Origin: Candidatus Aminicenantota bacterium
GTDB lineage: Bacteria; Acidobacteriota; Aminicenantia; Aminicenantales; Aminicenantaceae
Direction of reading: 5' to 3'
Assembly: GCA_016927475.1 (NCBI GenBank)
Contig: JAFGMO010000028.1
Span: 123,096 to 187,095, forward strand
Length of the DNA: 64,000 nt
Shown: one piece after another, positions 42,813-52,430 of the stretch
Numbering within the stretch: the stretch's first letter is position 1
How the letters are laid out: each line of letters opens with the position of its first letter
Made by a program: the position numbers and the translations under genes
Notes under the pieces: model-generated
Database searches by the model: none
Seen by the model: the letters and a program-made list of their open reading frames with translations, nothing else
What the model was told of the DNA's origin: nothing

Positions 42813-43646
42813 TCAAGATAAAAATTCCATACTGATATCAAGCGATTTGAAAGAATGAGTCAGTTTTCCAACGGAAACATAATCGACATTCAAGCGGGCC
42901 AACTCTTTTAGTCTCTTCCTGTCAACATTCCCCGAAACCTCGAGAGGGACTCTTCCCGAAACCCAATCGACGGCTAAGACAATCTCCTCATTCGTCATGT
43001 TATCGAGCATTATCATATCCGCCCCGCTCTCAAAGGCTTCCTTTACTTCAGCCAAAGATGTCGTTTCGACCTCTATTTTTATTCCTTTTGCTATACGCTC
43101 TCTGACCCGGCGGACAGCCTGTGAGATACTTCCGGTGAGCCGCAGATGATTGTCTTTGATCAAAACCATATCCGATAAACTGAAACGGTGGTTTTCTCCC
43201 CCGCCCATTTTAACGGCATGTTTCTCCAAAAGGCGAAGCCCCGGAGTGGTTTTTCGTGTATCGAGAAGTTTTGTTTTTGTCCCTTTAAGTTCCTTGGTAT
43301 ACAAACGTGTCTTTGTCGCAATTCCCGATAATCTCTGTAAAAAATTCAAGGCTGTCCTCTCTCCTTTAAGAAGAGATAATGAACATCCTTCAAGCCTCAT
43401 CAACACGTCACTCTTTTTGACCTGGTCTCCGTCTTTGAAACATTGGGTGCATACGATTTTTTTGTCAACTTTCCAAAACACGCGGCAGGCGACATCGATC
43501 CCGGCCGCGATCCCATCCTCTTTGGCGATTATAATCGCCTTGGATATCGAATCCGGAGAAATGAGATTTTCAGAAGTAATGTCTCCGGCAGGCATATCTT
43601 CTCTCAAAGCGATCTCAAGAATAGGGTCAATTTCCTTAAAACTCAT
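42813..43646 (-). CDS. nadC: Quinolinate phosphoribosyltransferase
   Basis: About 277 residues from MSFKEIDPILEIALRED. This ATG is preferred over the track start (13 codons upstream) because a consensus promoter sits directly before it and the upstream codons overlap that promoter. The enzyme makes nicotinate mononucleotide from quinolinate and PRPP. Motifs: ALREDMPAGDIT, GERTALNFLQRLSGIATKT, LDTRKTTPGLRLLEKHAVKMGGG (in part) and LIKDNHL; LEVSGNVD closes the phosphate site. Upstream of nadB by 56 bases. Translation looks leaderless. Confidence 0.94.
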   Translation of the reverse strand: MSFKEIDPILEIALREDMPAGDITSENLISPDSISKAIIIAKEDGIAAGIDVACRVFWKVDKKIVCTQCFKDGDQVKKSDVLMRLEGCSLSLLKGERTALNFLQRLSGIATKTRLYTKELKGTKTKLLDTRKTTPGLRLLEKHAVKMGGGENHRFSLSDMVLIKDNHLRLTGSISQAVRRVRERIAKGIKIEVETTSLAEVKEAFESGADMIMLDNMTNEEIVLAVDWVSGRVPLEVSGNVDRKRLKELARLNVDYVSVGKLTHSFKSLDISMEFLS

Positions 43647-43652
43647 GAAAAA

Positions 43653-43681
43653 ATTATATTTTTTTTCCAATATCCAGTCAA
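43653..43681 (-). promoter_or_regulatory. nadC: Leaderless-type promoter of nadCB
   Basis: On the minus strand TTGACT (43676-43681), 17-base spacer, perfect TATAAT (43653-43658), then six bases and ATG. Transcription would begin at or beside the A of ATG; no Shine-Dalgarno is present. Confidence 0.7.
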
Positions 43682-43711
43682 ACATGACATAATCGAAAAA
43701 GATTGTTTGAT

Positions 43712-44749
43712 ATGAAGAAAAGCGGAATAGTTCGTCGGAACATCATCTACCTTATCCTGTCTTTTTTGCTGTCCGGAATTTTAATAGCCTTTCTTTTTTC
43801 CCAAATCGAACTCAAAGACTTAAAATTCACTTTCAGTAATCTTTTTTTTTCCGGACTGGTGGGATTTGTTATCTTTGCCCTCACCGGCTCCGTTCTCAGG
43901 GCTTACCGGTATAAACTCCTTCTTCGGCCTTATCCTCCATCCTTTTTAAGCCTATTCTGGGTAACACTTATTCGCAACCTCTTCGTCGACCTTCTTCCTG
44001 CCCGGATCGGCTCGCTATCCTATATTTATTTAGTAAACAAGCGTCTTTATTTTCCCTTTGAGAGGGCCGCCTCTTCTTTTATTCTCGCTGTTATCTTCGA
44101 TTTTTTGACTCTGGGACCTTTCCTGATTGTATCCTTATTTGCCGTGGGGCTGAACGCTTCTTCTCTGAAAAAAACACCTCTTTATATCATATCCTCTCTT
44201 TTTTTCCTTTTTTTTCTACTGTTGACCTGGAAACTGGCTCCCTTTCTTGTTTTTTGTACCCGTTTGTACCGAAAGTTCCTACACAAATTCCGCTTGGAAA
44301 AGAAAAAAATATGGACCGATCTTTCCGGCAAGCTCGAAAAGACGGCCGGGCTAGTCGCTTACGCTGAAACTAAAAAGACTTTTCTCCCTATCTTCTTCCT
44401 CTCGGCGGCCATAAGGTTGGCAAAATATGCTGCACTTTTTTTTCTTTTATTCAGCCTCATCCACAGCCACGGTTACAATCTTTCCGATTTGAGTTTCTTC
44501 AAAACCGTTCTGGGAACAACCGGAGCGGAATTTACTTCCGTTCTGCCTGTAAAGGGCCTAGCCGGATTTGGGACCTGGGAATCAGCATGGGCCCTGACAT
44601 TCAACCTTCTTGACTTTGATAAAAAGATCGCCGTCATCTCCGGAATCGGAGTCCATCTCATAACCAATATTTTCGAGTATTCCTTGGGACTTTTCGCCAT
44701 TTTTATTCTTGCTTTTCCCCTTTTACGTTCTTCAAGGGGAAAAAAATAA
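43712..44749 (+). CDS. Flippase-like membrane protein (UPF0104/LPG synthase TM family)
   Basis: About 345 residues from ATG 43712 (the track start is TTG 43703; neither has a strong ribosome site). Eight or so transmembrane helices. The pattern LRAYRYKLLLRP, LFVDLLPARIGSLSYIYLV, and late FTSVLPVKGLAGFGTWESAW matches the lysylphosphatidylglycerol synthetase transmembrane (flippase) family, such as the N-terminal half of MprF and AglD-type proteins. No transferase domain is fused. The substrate is unknown; lipid-linked sugars or lipids are likely. The TAA stop is followed directly by CCTG. Divergent from nadC. Confidence 0.82.
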   Translation: MKKSGIVRRNIIYLILSFLLSGILIAFLFSQIELKDLKFTFSNLFFSGLVGFVIFALTGSVLRAYRYKLLLRPYPPSFLSLFWVTLIRNLFVDLLPARIGSLSYIYLVNKRLYFPFERAASSFILAVIFDFLTLGPFLIVSLFAVGLNASSLKKTPLYIISSLFFLFFLLLTWKLAPFLVFCTRLYRKFLHKFRLEKKKIWTDLSGKLEKTAGLVAYAETKKTFLPIFFLSAAIRLAKYAALFFLLFSLIHSHGYNLSDLSFFKTVLGTTGAEFTSVLPVKGLAGFGTWESAWALTFNLLDFDKKIAVISGIGVHLITNIFEYSLGLFAIFILAFPLLRSSRGKK

Positions 44750-44859
44750 CCTGTATCACGGATTGTTTTTTCCCTCCTTTTTGATTACAATGAAAAGGCA
44801 AAGCGGACAATTGATCTTTTCAGGCATAGAATCTTTTCGCAAATAATTAGCAAAAAAAT

Positions 44860-44877
44860 TTTGGGGAACTCCCCAAA
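44860..44877 (-). terminator. Rho-independent terminator-like hairpin on the minus strand
   Basis: Read on the minus strand, TTTGGGG-AGTT-CCCCAAA is followed by ATTTTTTTT, a textbook intrinsic terminator. No minus-strand gene lies upstream of it, since the next gene to the right is on the plus strand. A weaker plus-strand hairpin, AGGGAT...ATCCCT followed by TTTT (44901-44926), may end the flippase-like transcript. Confidence 0.45.
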
Positions 44878-44999
44878 TCGAATAAGACCAAAACATTATC
44901 AGGGATAGTATCTTCTGATCCCTTTTCTCTCGCGGTAAAAAGGGTACTGTCCTCAATAAAAGTTCCTCAGGAATGGAAAAAATAAAGGAAGGAACCAAT

Positions 45000-46163
45000 A
45001 TGACGGAAGCGATGAAAAAAGAGACCGAGCAAAGAAAGAGAAAATATATCCGGGACATCCTCAATAAAGAGTCAAAGGATATAGCCTTCTGTGTTTTGGG
45101 AGCCGGCCATGGAGGATTAAACATGGCCGCCCACCTAAGCCTTATGGGATTCAAAGTTAACCTTTTTAACAGGAGCCGGAAGAAGATCCGCCCGATTATT
45201 GAAAGAAAAGCCATTAAGATCGAAGGAGAAATCCAGGGTACGGCCAAAATCGACATCGCTTCCAACAACATCAAAGAATGTATCGAAAACGTGGATGTTT
45301 TAATGGTCGCGGTGCCGGCCACAGGGCACCGTTTTATCGCAGAAAAATGCGCTCCCTATCTCCAAGAAAAGCAGGTTGTCCTCCTAAACCCGGGAAGAAC
45401 AGGGGGAGCCCTTGAATTTCTTCAGACTCTCAGGGAAAAAAAATTAAGCCGTTTTCCCTTTATCGCCGAAGCCCAGACTTTCATATATGCCGCAAGGGCC
45501 ATGGGACCAGCCCACGGCAAAATTTTTTCCATAAAAAATTCGGTTCCCGTGGCAACCCTCCCCGCATACTGGATTCCGGGAGTCCTAAAGATCATCAACC
45601 GGGCTTTCCCTCAATTCATCCCCGGTGACAACATTTTTAAAACCAGCTTTGACAATATCGGAGCCGTTTTCCATCCCGCCCTGACTATTCTGACGGCTTC
45701 ATGGATTGAAGAAACTCACGGTGACTTCGAGTATTACATTCAGGGCGCCAGCAAATCCGTATCCCGCATCCTGGAAAAACTGGATAAAGAGCGGCTGTCT
45801 GTGGCCGCTGCTCTGGGCATTAAAGCTCAGAGCGCCCGCGACTGGCTTTATACAGCCTACAGCGCCACAGGAAAAAATCTCCATGAGGCTATCCATGATA
45901 ACCCCGGTTATCTCGGACTCAAGGCTCCTGACAGGCTGCATCACCGGTACATCGACGAGGACGTTCCCATGAGCCTGGTTCCTCTCGCCTCCATCGGCAA
46001 AATGCTTAGGGTCAAAACACCGACGATCGAGGCGATCATTCATTTGGCTTCCGTGATGCGTGAAATCGATTTTTGGAAAGAAGGCCGAACCGTAGAAAAA
46101 CTGGGTCTTTCCGGAATGTCAATTAAAGATATCCGCCTTCTTGCTGTTACGGGAGAGCTGTGA
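45000..46163 (+). CDS. NAD/NADP octopine/nopaline dehydrogenase family protein
   Basis: 387 residues from ATG 45000, which has AAGGAAGG upstream; the track start is 9 codons earlier without a good site. N-terminal Rossmann domain with FCVLGAGHGGLNMAAHLSLMG, then VLMVAVPATGHRFIAEKCAP, and a C-terminal opine dehydrogenase domain (SFDNIGAVFHPALTIL; catalytic-type His in AVFHP). Family members reductively join an amino acid to a keto acid, or oxidise the opine. The substrate cannot be inferred. tldD follows 42 bases later on the same strand. Confidence 0.87.
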   Translation: MTEAMKKETEQRKRKYIRDILNKESKDIAFCVLGAGHGGLNMAAHLSLMGFKVNLFNRSRKKIRPIIERKAIKIEGEIQGTAKIDIASNNIKECIENVDVLMVAVPATGHRFIAEKCAPYLQEKQVVLLNPGRTGGALEFLQTLREKKLSRFPFIAEAQTFIYAARAMGPAHGKIFSIKNSVPVATLPAYWIPGVLKIINRAFPQFIPGDNIFKTSFDNIGAVFHPALTILTASWIEETHGDFEYYIQGASKSVSRILEKLDKERLSVAAALGIKAQSARDWLYTAYSATGKNLHEAIHDNPGYLGLKAPDRLHHRYIDEDVPMSLVPLASIGKMLRVKTPTIEAIIHLASVMREIDFWKEGRTVEKLGLSGMSIKDIRLLAVTGEL

Positions 46164-46205
46164 CCTGAACATTCAGCTTGCCGGAAATACGGGATTCATT
46201 TATAA

Positions 46206-47645
46206 ATGATAAAAGATATGAAAAATTCACCCAATTCCTTACTTGAATATTCCCGGCTGTCACAAAAAAATCTGGAACAAGCCTTACAAACAGCCCTCTC
46301 GCGAGGAGGCGATTTTTCAGAACTTTATCTGGAATATGCATCGTATAAACTTGTCCATATGGAAGAAGACATCATCAAGGAAACCACTGAAAGTATCAGT
46401 CTGGGGATGGGAATAAGAGTTATCGATGGGGAAAAAACAGGGTATGGCTATACATCCGACCTGGCGATGGATAAAATCTTAAAGACCGCCCAAACAGCGG
46501 CCGCCATCGCTTCAAACAGCCCGAACAAAACCGTCAGACTTCGCTCTATGCCTCTCAAACACAATTTTTATCCTATAAAAATGGCTCCCGACCGGGAACC
46601 GTTCCGTAAAAGAATCCAAATCGTAAAAGAGGCGTACGCCGCCGCACAAAATTTTCATAAAAACATCATGAAAGTAAATGTCACCCTTGCGGATTCCGTA
46701 CAGACCATCCTCGTGGCCAATTCGAATGGATTGTATATTTCGGATACCCGGCCTATGGTTAAACTCGTATGTAAAGCCATTGCTGAAAAAAACGGGGTAC
46801 GTGAATACGGGTTCTCCGGAGGAGGCGGTCGGGTCGGCTATGATTATTTTTCCCATGAACAATCTCCAAGAGAAATCGGACGGGAAGCGGCTGAAGAAGC
46901 CGTCCTTCTATGTGATGCCGTTGCACCACCCGCCGGAGAGATGCCCGTCGTTTTAACACCGGGACACAGCGGTGTTCTCGTCCATGAAGCTGTCGGCCAT
47001 CTTCTGGAAGCTGATTTCAACAGGAAAAAAACATCCGTATTCTGGAACAAAATGGGACGATTAGTGGCCCATCCTCAAGTCACCATTTATGACGATCCAA
47101 CCATCCCCTATTTTCGCGGCTCCTACAACATTGATGATGAAGGAACCATCCCTCAAAAAATCCTCCTCATAAACCGGGGCATTTTGAGTGGACTTCTGCA
47201 GGACAGGCTTTCCGCACGAATCATGGGCTCTTCATTGACCGGTCATGGAAGACGACAGGATTACAGCTCTATTCCTTTCCCGCGAATGAGCAACACCTAC
47301 ATCGATAAAGGCGAGTATGATCCGGAAGAAATAGTAAAATCAGTAAAAAAAGGATTTTACGCCAGCAAATTTCAGGGAGGACAGGTTGAGGATTCAGGAA
47401 AATTTACGTTTTCAGTCAGCCTGGGATATCTTATTGAAAACGGTCGTATCACGTCCCCGGTCAAACAGGCCACCCTTATCGGAAACAACATTCAAACCCT
47501 TGCTTCCATAGAGATGGTTGGATCCGACTTAAAATTCGGATTTCAAACGGGAACCTGCGGTAAAGAAGGTCAGTCGGTCCCCGTTTCCGACGGCTGCCCG
47601 ACTCTGAAGATTTCGAGAATGACAGTCGGCGGCCGCCAAGGTTAA
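46206..47645 (+). CDS. tldD: TldD family metalloprotease
   Basis: A 479-residue cytoplasmic protein. The zinc motif HExxxH is visible as HEAVGH (His260, Glu261, His265), followed by LLEADFNRK; NIDDEGTIPQKILLI and the closing GTCGKEGQSVPVSDGCP are family-typical. TldD works with TldE/PmbA to cut unfolded peptides and mature some RiPPs such as microcin B17; no TldE gene is in the window. Start uncertain between 46206 and 46218. Its stop lies 4 bases from the convergent C69 peptidase stop. Confidence 0.93.
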   Translation: MIKDMKNSPNSLLEYSRLSQKNLEQALQTALSRGGDFSELYLEYASYKLVHMEEDIIKETTESISLGMGIRVIDGEKTGYGYTSDLAMDKILKTAQTAAAIASNSPNKTVRLRSMPLKHNFYPIKMAPDREPFRKRIQIVKEAYAAAQNFHKNIMKVNVTLADSVQTILVANSNGLYISDTRPMVKLVCKAIAEKNGVREYGFSGGGGRVGYDYFSHEQSPREIGREAAEEAVLLCDAVAPPAGEMPVVLTPGHSGVLVHEAVGHLLEADFNRKKTSVFWNKMGRLVAHPQVTIYDDPTIPYFRGSYNIDDEGTIPQKILLINRGILSGLLQDRLSARIMGSSLTGHGRRQDYSSIPFPRMSNTYIDKGEYDPEEIVKSVKKGFYASKFQGGQVEDSGKFTFSVSLGYLIENGRITSPVKQATLIGNNIQTLASIEMVGSDLKFGFQTGTCGKEGQSVPVSDGCPTLKISRMTVGGRQG

Positions 47646-47649
47646 GTAT

Positions 47650-49278
47650 TCAAAAACCTCTGCCGAACATCCCCCAAAACTTGTCGCCCAATTCCATATA
47701 TTTCTGAATAGCGGCGCGGGCGAAGTTATTGGTGTATGAAGTAAGATAATCACGAAGCTCATGAAAATTCGGATCAGAATTTCCTTTTTTAAACAGTTCA
47801 ACAGCTCTATCCTCGATTACCGGCAGGTCGGAAAGCGCTTTATCTTCGAATTCTTTTACCGCTTCTTCGATATATTTCCCCGCTATGCCCCAGCGGACAG
47901 TCGCCAACTTGTTAGCCCGGCGGAAAGCCCAGCAGGCCGAATCCAAACGAAAACGGTGCTGAGCACATATGGCAAAACTCGGGGGAAGTTCCTTCACTCC
48001 GGCAAAAACCGGAATACGCGGACTCTGCCCTGGGCTGTCAAAGGCAAACCATGCTACGGCCCCAACAGGATCGGGAAGCCAATTCCGGCACTGAATAATG
48101 TGAGAATAGGAACACCCCGCTATAGCGATGCTTCTGCGGTATGGAACCGTTCCCGGTTTGAGCGTATTAAGAAGAGTGATCATATCATAGGACATGAAAG
48201 GATTGGCTAAAGTGCTTTTGATCATTTCATCGCTGCGGCGCTTTTTCACCATCAAGTTTTTTGTCTTATCCCAATCGGTTCCGCTATAAGTCTCTCTGTA
48301 TAAGGACATCATATCCTGAATGGAAACCTTTTTTTCCGGCTTGACCGAAAATGGAAGTTCTTCCATTTTCTCGTTGAGATCAAGAGAAGGAGCCAGCTTT
48401 TGGAAAACAAACAGCTCCCTGTCAGAATAAGGATGGCGTCCACTGTAGGCTTTCCAAAATACAAAGGGTTCCTCACTGTCAGGATTCCACCAACCCATTT
48501 CCTCCGCACATGAAAAAACATTATCAGAGGCCATAAAAAAATCAGGATTGTTCAGGTCGATTTTTCCAATCCTGGGGATATTGGCTGAAATACCCACATG
48601 ACCATCAGGTATTCTGGCAGCGGCCCAAACACCTCCGATCTCCAGGGGACCGGCACCGAAAATTTCAAGCTGCCAGACTTCTTTGGGATCAGCAATGGTG
48701 ATACATTCTCCGCGGTCGGAATATCCATATTCCTTGACTAATTCACCCAGCAGCTTTATGGCTTCCCTGGCCGTCCTGCATCGTTCCAGCATCAATCTTT
48801 CCAGTTCTTCGATAACAAATAAGCCTTCACTGTTATAAAGCTCCCGCTTGCCTCCTATCGTCGTTTCTCCGATAGCCAGCTGTTTTTCATTCATGCAAGG
48901 ATAAGCCGTATACAGATATGCATAGGTCTTTTTTACCTGAGGGATCGCTCCCTTTATTACCAATCCACGCATATCCCAGGCGGTCTCCGTGTGCATCGTT
49001 CCGTGAACAATGTTTGTTGTTTCTCCTTCTTTATATTCCCGTGCAGGAACGATTGTTACCCAGGTCCGGTAATTGCCGTCACAGGAGTGAGCCGTCATGA
49101 CGGAACCATCGGCCGAGGCCAGCCGCCCAACCATGATGCTCGTACAGGCGGCATTTTGAAAATCCACGCCGGCGAATCGGGCCGTGAATCCCGCCGAGAT
49201 AGAACTCTGAACACCAATGAGGAAAATTAAAATAAGAAACCAAACAAACCTTGATGATGAAAAATATTTATTGCTCAT
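47650..49278 (-). CDS. C69 family dipeptidase, exported
   Basis: About 542 residues from ATG 49276-49278 (AAGGAAGG upstream; an adjacent GTG is the track start). A signal helix (about 10-28) is followed by a short propeptide and ACTSIMVGRLASADGSVMTAH, in which Cys45 would become the N-terminal nucleophile after processing, as in the PepD/C69 Ntn-hydrolase family. GECITIADPKEVWQLEIFG is conserved. It cuts dipeptides in the periplasm or outside. It fits the peptide-uptake theme (OPT, CstA, M14). It is probably co-regulated with none of its neighbours: both flanking genes are on the plus strand. Confidence 0.92.
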   Translation of the reverse strand: MSNKYFSSSRFVWFLILIFLIGVQSSISAGFTARFAGVDFQNAACTSIMVGRLASADGSVMTAHSCDGNYRTWVTIVPAREYKEGETTNIVHGTMHTETAWDMRGLVIKGAIPQVKKTYAYLYTAYPCMNEKQLAIGETTIGGKRELYNSEGLFVIEELERLMLERCRTAREAIKLLGELVKEYGYSDRGECITIADPKEVWQLEIFGAGPLEIGGVWAAARIPDGHVGISANIPRIGKIDLNNPDFFMASDNVFSCAEEMGWWNPDSEEPFVFWKAYSGRHPYSDRELFVFQKLAPSLDLNEKMEELPFSVKPEKKVSIQDMMSLYRETYSGTDWDKTKNLMVKKRRSDEMIKSTLANPFMSYDMITLLNTLKPGTVPYRRSIAIAGCSYSHIIQCRNWLPDPVGAVAWFAFDSPGQSPRIPVFAGVKELPPSFAICAQHRFRLDSACWAFRRANKLATVRWGIAGKYIEEAVKEFEDKALSDLPVIEDRAVELFKKGNSDPNFHELRDYLTSYTNNFARAAIQKYMELGDKFWGMFGRGF

Positions 49279-49556
49279 CACACCTTCCTTTTTTCAAATC
49301 TTCGTTTCTTTTTGAAAGCACCTGAACAACATTTTTCGGCTATTATAATATAAAAATGTACCTGCAACCAGCTTTAGGCGGATCATCTCAAAGGAAAGAA
49401 CCATAGTTCATCAAATTTCGTATAATATTAACAAGATTAATGCGATATTTCTTATGAAGAAAAAAATCTATTATTTTTTCCCATCATCCGGTAGCATTTA
49501 TTCCCCCTTTATGTGTTCTATCATTGGAAACGAAAATTGAAAAGTGGAGATTTGCC

Positions 49557-51830
49557 ATGAAAAAACATTTGATATTTATACTCACCATCTTTTTAGCCAC
49601 AAGCTGTTTTTTCCCTCTTTTAGCCTCGGGACGAGAAAATCAGATAACCACAAAAAGATACGCTATTGCCGTCGGAGCCAATGATGGAGGCCCAAACCGG
49701 ATAAAACTTCTTTATGCTGTATCGGATGCCCGTTCCTTGATCGATCTTTTTCAAGAAATGGGCGGTGTTTTGGATAATGACAGTTATATCCTTTCCGATC
49801 CGGACAAAAAGACTTTTTTTACCGTTCTGGAAAAAGTCAAAAATCAGGTTTCAACAGCCCGGTCCGAGTACGGCCGAGTGGAGTTTCTTTTTTATTATTC
49901 CGGACACTCGGACGACGAAAACATACTCATTGGCAATGAGAAAATCCCCTACCGTGATTTGCGGACTGAAATACATAGCATTAATGCTGACCTTCACATC
50001 GCTGTTCTCGATTCCTGCGCATCAGGCGCTTTCGCCCGAATCAAAGGAGGCAAAAAAAAGTCTCCCTTCCTAATGGACGCCGCCTACAGCATGAAAGGTT
50101 ATGCCTACATGACTTCCAGCTCTTCGAATGAATCCTCTCAAGAATCCGACCACTTAAAAGCCTCATTCTTCACTCATAATCTTATTGCCGGTATGCGCGG
50201 GGCTGCGGATTCCAATCAGGACGGCCGGGTCACTTTGAACGAAGCTTATCAGTATGCTTTTAACGAAACCCTCACTCAAACGGAAAAAACCATGAGCGGC
50301 CCTCAGCATCCCAACTACAACATCCAGATGATCGGAACAGGCGATGTGGTCATGACGGATATCCGTAAAAGTTCGGTTGTTCTCACCATCGATAAAAATA
50401 TCAGCGGACGTATCTTCATTCATGATCAAAACAACGTCCTAGTTATTGAACTCAACAAACCGCAGGGACGACCCATTGAGCTGGGACTGGCGGAAGGGAA
50501 ATACAGAATAACAACCGTCAGCGAAGGATCCATATACGAATCACGGATTGAGCTCCGTCCAGGAGAAGATTTCTTCTTGGCTGCAGATCTTCTCCAAGAA
50601 ACGGAAAAAATTCCCGCCACGCCCCGCGGTATAAAAAGCAGTCCTCAGAGGATTTACAACGACCAGAACCTGGTGGATGTCCCCTTCAATTTTTCCTTTA
50701 TTTCCTTTCCCCCTATGAATTCCCGGTCCGTTCACCACGCTTCTTTTGCACTGATCTCATCCCACTGTGCTTATCTCGAAGGAATCGGCCTGAGTGCATG
50801 CTTTCAATTTGTCGACAAAGACGCCTCATTCGCACAGTTTGCTGGCCTGGCAAATATAACCGGAAGGAATATGCAATACATCCAGATGGCCGGGACATTC
50901 AACATCACGGGCCGTCTGATGGACGGCGTTCAGGCAGCCGGCGCTTTCAACTACACTCATGAACGTGTTACCGGAATCCAGATGGCCGGAGCGTTTAATT
51001 ACACCCGGCTTTTGGAAGGAATCCAGACGGCGGGAGGATTAAACATTGTTTTGGGGCATGTGTCGGGAGGACAGGTTTCAGGGGGCTTGAACGTCTCTGC
51101 CTCCCTATCGGGAGGGCAGGTTACCGGCGGCGGCAACATCGTTGCGGGCGATGTCACAGGCTTCCAAATTGGAGGAGGATTTAACCTGGCTCGCAATGTT
51201 TGCGGTGTTCAACTGGGAACGCTCAATATAGGCCGGGATATCGAAGGTGCACAGATCGGAGTCATCAATATCGGCCGCATCGTCAAAGGATTCCAATTGG
51301 GTGTGATCAACATTTCTCAAAGAATGGATCATACCTCTCTGGGTCTTATCAATTTCATCGCCCAGGGAAAAACCCAGTTCGATATATGGGGAGATGAGCT
51401 GGGATTCTTGAACTTCGGTTTTCAGCACGGAAACGGCCGTTTTTACAATCTTTATACGGCCGGTTTCAACAGCGCATTCAACCGTTATCTTTTCGGCTGG
51501 GGATACGGATACAACTGGAATCAACAAAAAAGTTTTTTCATCAGCAGCGATGTTATGGCAAAATCCGTTTTTCCCAAGTACGATTGGTCATGGCCGGCCC
51601 TTTGGATTACTCTGCGCCTTTCGCTGAATGTGTCCCTTTCGAAAGGTTTTTCCCTTTTCGGAGGAGGCTCCTATAATTATTTTTATACATCGAACGAGGT
51701 CACCCTGGATGAACCGTTCCATGGAAGCTTACTGAGTTGGAGTTCAGACAGGCACCGTCACTGGCTTGGCCTTTTTGCGGGAATAAAAATTCTTCTTTCA
51801 GACCGGACTTTACGAAAAGATTTACCCTGA
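49557..51830 (+). CDS. Caspase-domain protein with EF-hand-like loop, repeat solenoid and barrel-like C-terminus
   Basis: About 757 residues from ATG 49557 (GGAGA 7 bases upstream; track start 11 codons earlier). Order: signal peptide (1-25); C14 caspase domain with the catalytic dyad His117 (YYSGHSDD) and Cys154 (LDSCASGAF); a Ca-binding-like loop DSNQDGRVTLNE at about 218-229; a linker to about 385; about ten repeats of 18-20 residues (425-615) of the type GxQxAGxxNxxxxxxxG, resembling leptospiral LA_2272-type surface repeats; and a C-terminus of alternating hydrophobic strands (GWGYGYNW, LWITLRLSLNV, GLFAGIKILLS) that looks like outer-membrane barrel. Function unknown; a surface or periplasmic caspase-like protease is likely. 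Confidence 0.85.
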   Translation: MKKHLIFILTIFLATSCFFPLLASGRENQITTKRYAIAVGANDGGPNRIKLLYAVSDARSLIDLFQEMGGVLDNDSYILSDPDKKTFFTVLEKVKNQVSTARSEYGRVEFLFYYSGHSDDENILIGNEKIPYRDLRTEIHSINADLHIAVLDSCASGAFARIKGGKKKSPFLMDAAYSMKGYAYMTSSSSNESSQESDHLKASFFTHNLIAGMRGAADSNQDGRVTLNEAYQYAFNETLTQTEKTMSGPQHPNYNIQMIGTGDVVMTDIRKSSVVLTIDKNISGRIFIHDQNNVLVIELNKPQGRPIELGLAEGKYRITTVSEGSIYESRIELRPGEDFFLAADLLQETEKIPATPRGIKSSPQRIYNDQNLVDVPFNFSFISFPPMNSRSVHHASFALISSHCAYLEGIGLSACFQFVDKDASFAQFAGLANITGRNMQYIQMAGTFNITGRLMDGVQAAGAFNYTHERVTGIQMAGAFNYTRLLEGIQTAGGLNIVLGHVSGGQVSGGLNVSASLSGGQVTGGGNIVAGDVTGFQIGGGFNLARNVCGVQLGTLNIGRDIEGAQIGVINIGRIVKGFQLGVINISQRMDHTSLGLINFIAQGKTQFDIWGDELGFLNFGFQHGNGRFYNLYTAGFNSAFNRYLFGWGYGYNWNQQKSFFISSDVMAKSVFPKYDWSWPALWITLRLSLNVSLSKGFSLFGGGSYNYFYTSNEVTLDEPFHGSLLSWSSDRHRHWLGLFAGIKILLSDRTLRKDLP

Positions 51831-51848
51831 AAACGTCCCCTGTAACAT

Positions 51849-52430
51849 TTATGATGTGAAACGGTTATAATGCATGACCTCTTCGAGGCTTCGCTTAGGG
51901 ACATGGAAAAGCCCCTGGGAATCCTTCCAATATTTTACAGACCCTGAAAAATTTTCGATTTTCGACTCTTCATCAGGATATCCGAGTGCCAATACCGAAT
52001 CGATCACATAATTTGCGGGAACATCCAACACAATGCGGAGCCGGTCCCTGTCTAAGGAGAGAAGCCAACAACTGGCAATACCCACCGCCCAAGCAGCCAG
52101 TATCATGTTTTCCATCGCAGCTCCAACATCGTATTCATATCCCGTTTTCCTCACCTTAATGTTTACCAGCGGAAATATATAGGCAACGGGTTCCCGGCCG
52201 GGTTCCGGATTTCCCTTAGGGGCAATATAAGCAGCCCATTTTAAACAGGGAAAAATTTTTTTCCGGAGTCCTGGGTCATCGGCAATAAAAAATTCCAAAG
52301 GCTGGAGATTGGACGCCGAGGGAGCCAAACGGCCTCCATTGACCAGTTTTCGAAGAATCTCTTCAGAAATTTTATCCTGTTTAAACTGACGTATGGTTCG
52401 CCTCGCGGCGATGATGTCGTACATATTCAT
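51849..52430 (-). CDS. Nitroreductase family protein
   Basis: A 193-residue FMN flavoprotein fold. MYDIIAARRTIRQFKQDKIS, LRKLVNGGRLAPSASNLQPLEF (in part) and VGAAMENMILAAWAVGIASCWL are standard family motifs; ALGYPDE closes the FMN site. Family members reduce nitro groups, quinones or flavins with NAD(P)H; the true substrate is unknown. The start has GGGGGAT upstream. It converges on the caspase gene with an 18-base gap. Confidence 0.9.
   Translation of the reverse strand: MNMYDIIAARRTIRQFKQDKISEEILRKLVNGGRLAPSASNLQPLEFFIADDPGLRKKIFPCLKWAAYIAPKGNPEPGREPVAYIFPLVNIKVRKTGYEYDVGAAMENMILAAWAVGIASCWLLSLDRDRLRIVLDVPANYVIDSVLALGYPDEESKIENFSGSVKYWKDSQGLFHVPKRSLEEVMHYNRFTS

Noticed and set aside
44756-45322. 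Minus-strand ORF of 188 residues, considered because a terminator lies within its span
   Set aside because: Most of it is antisense to the dehydrogenase Rossmann domain; it runs through the terminator hairpin itself, and its composition is that of a shadow frame.
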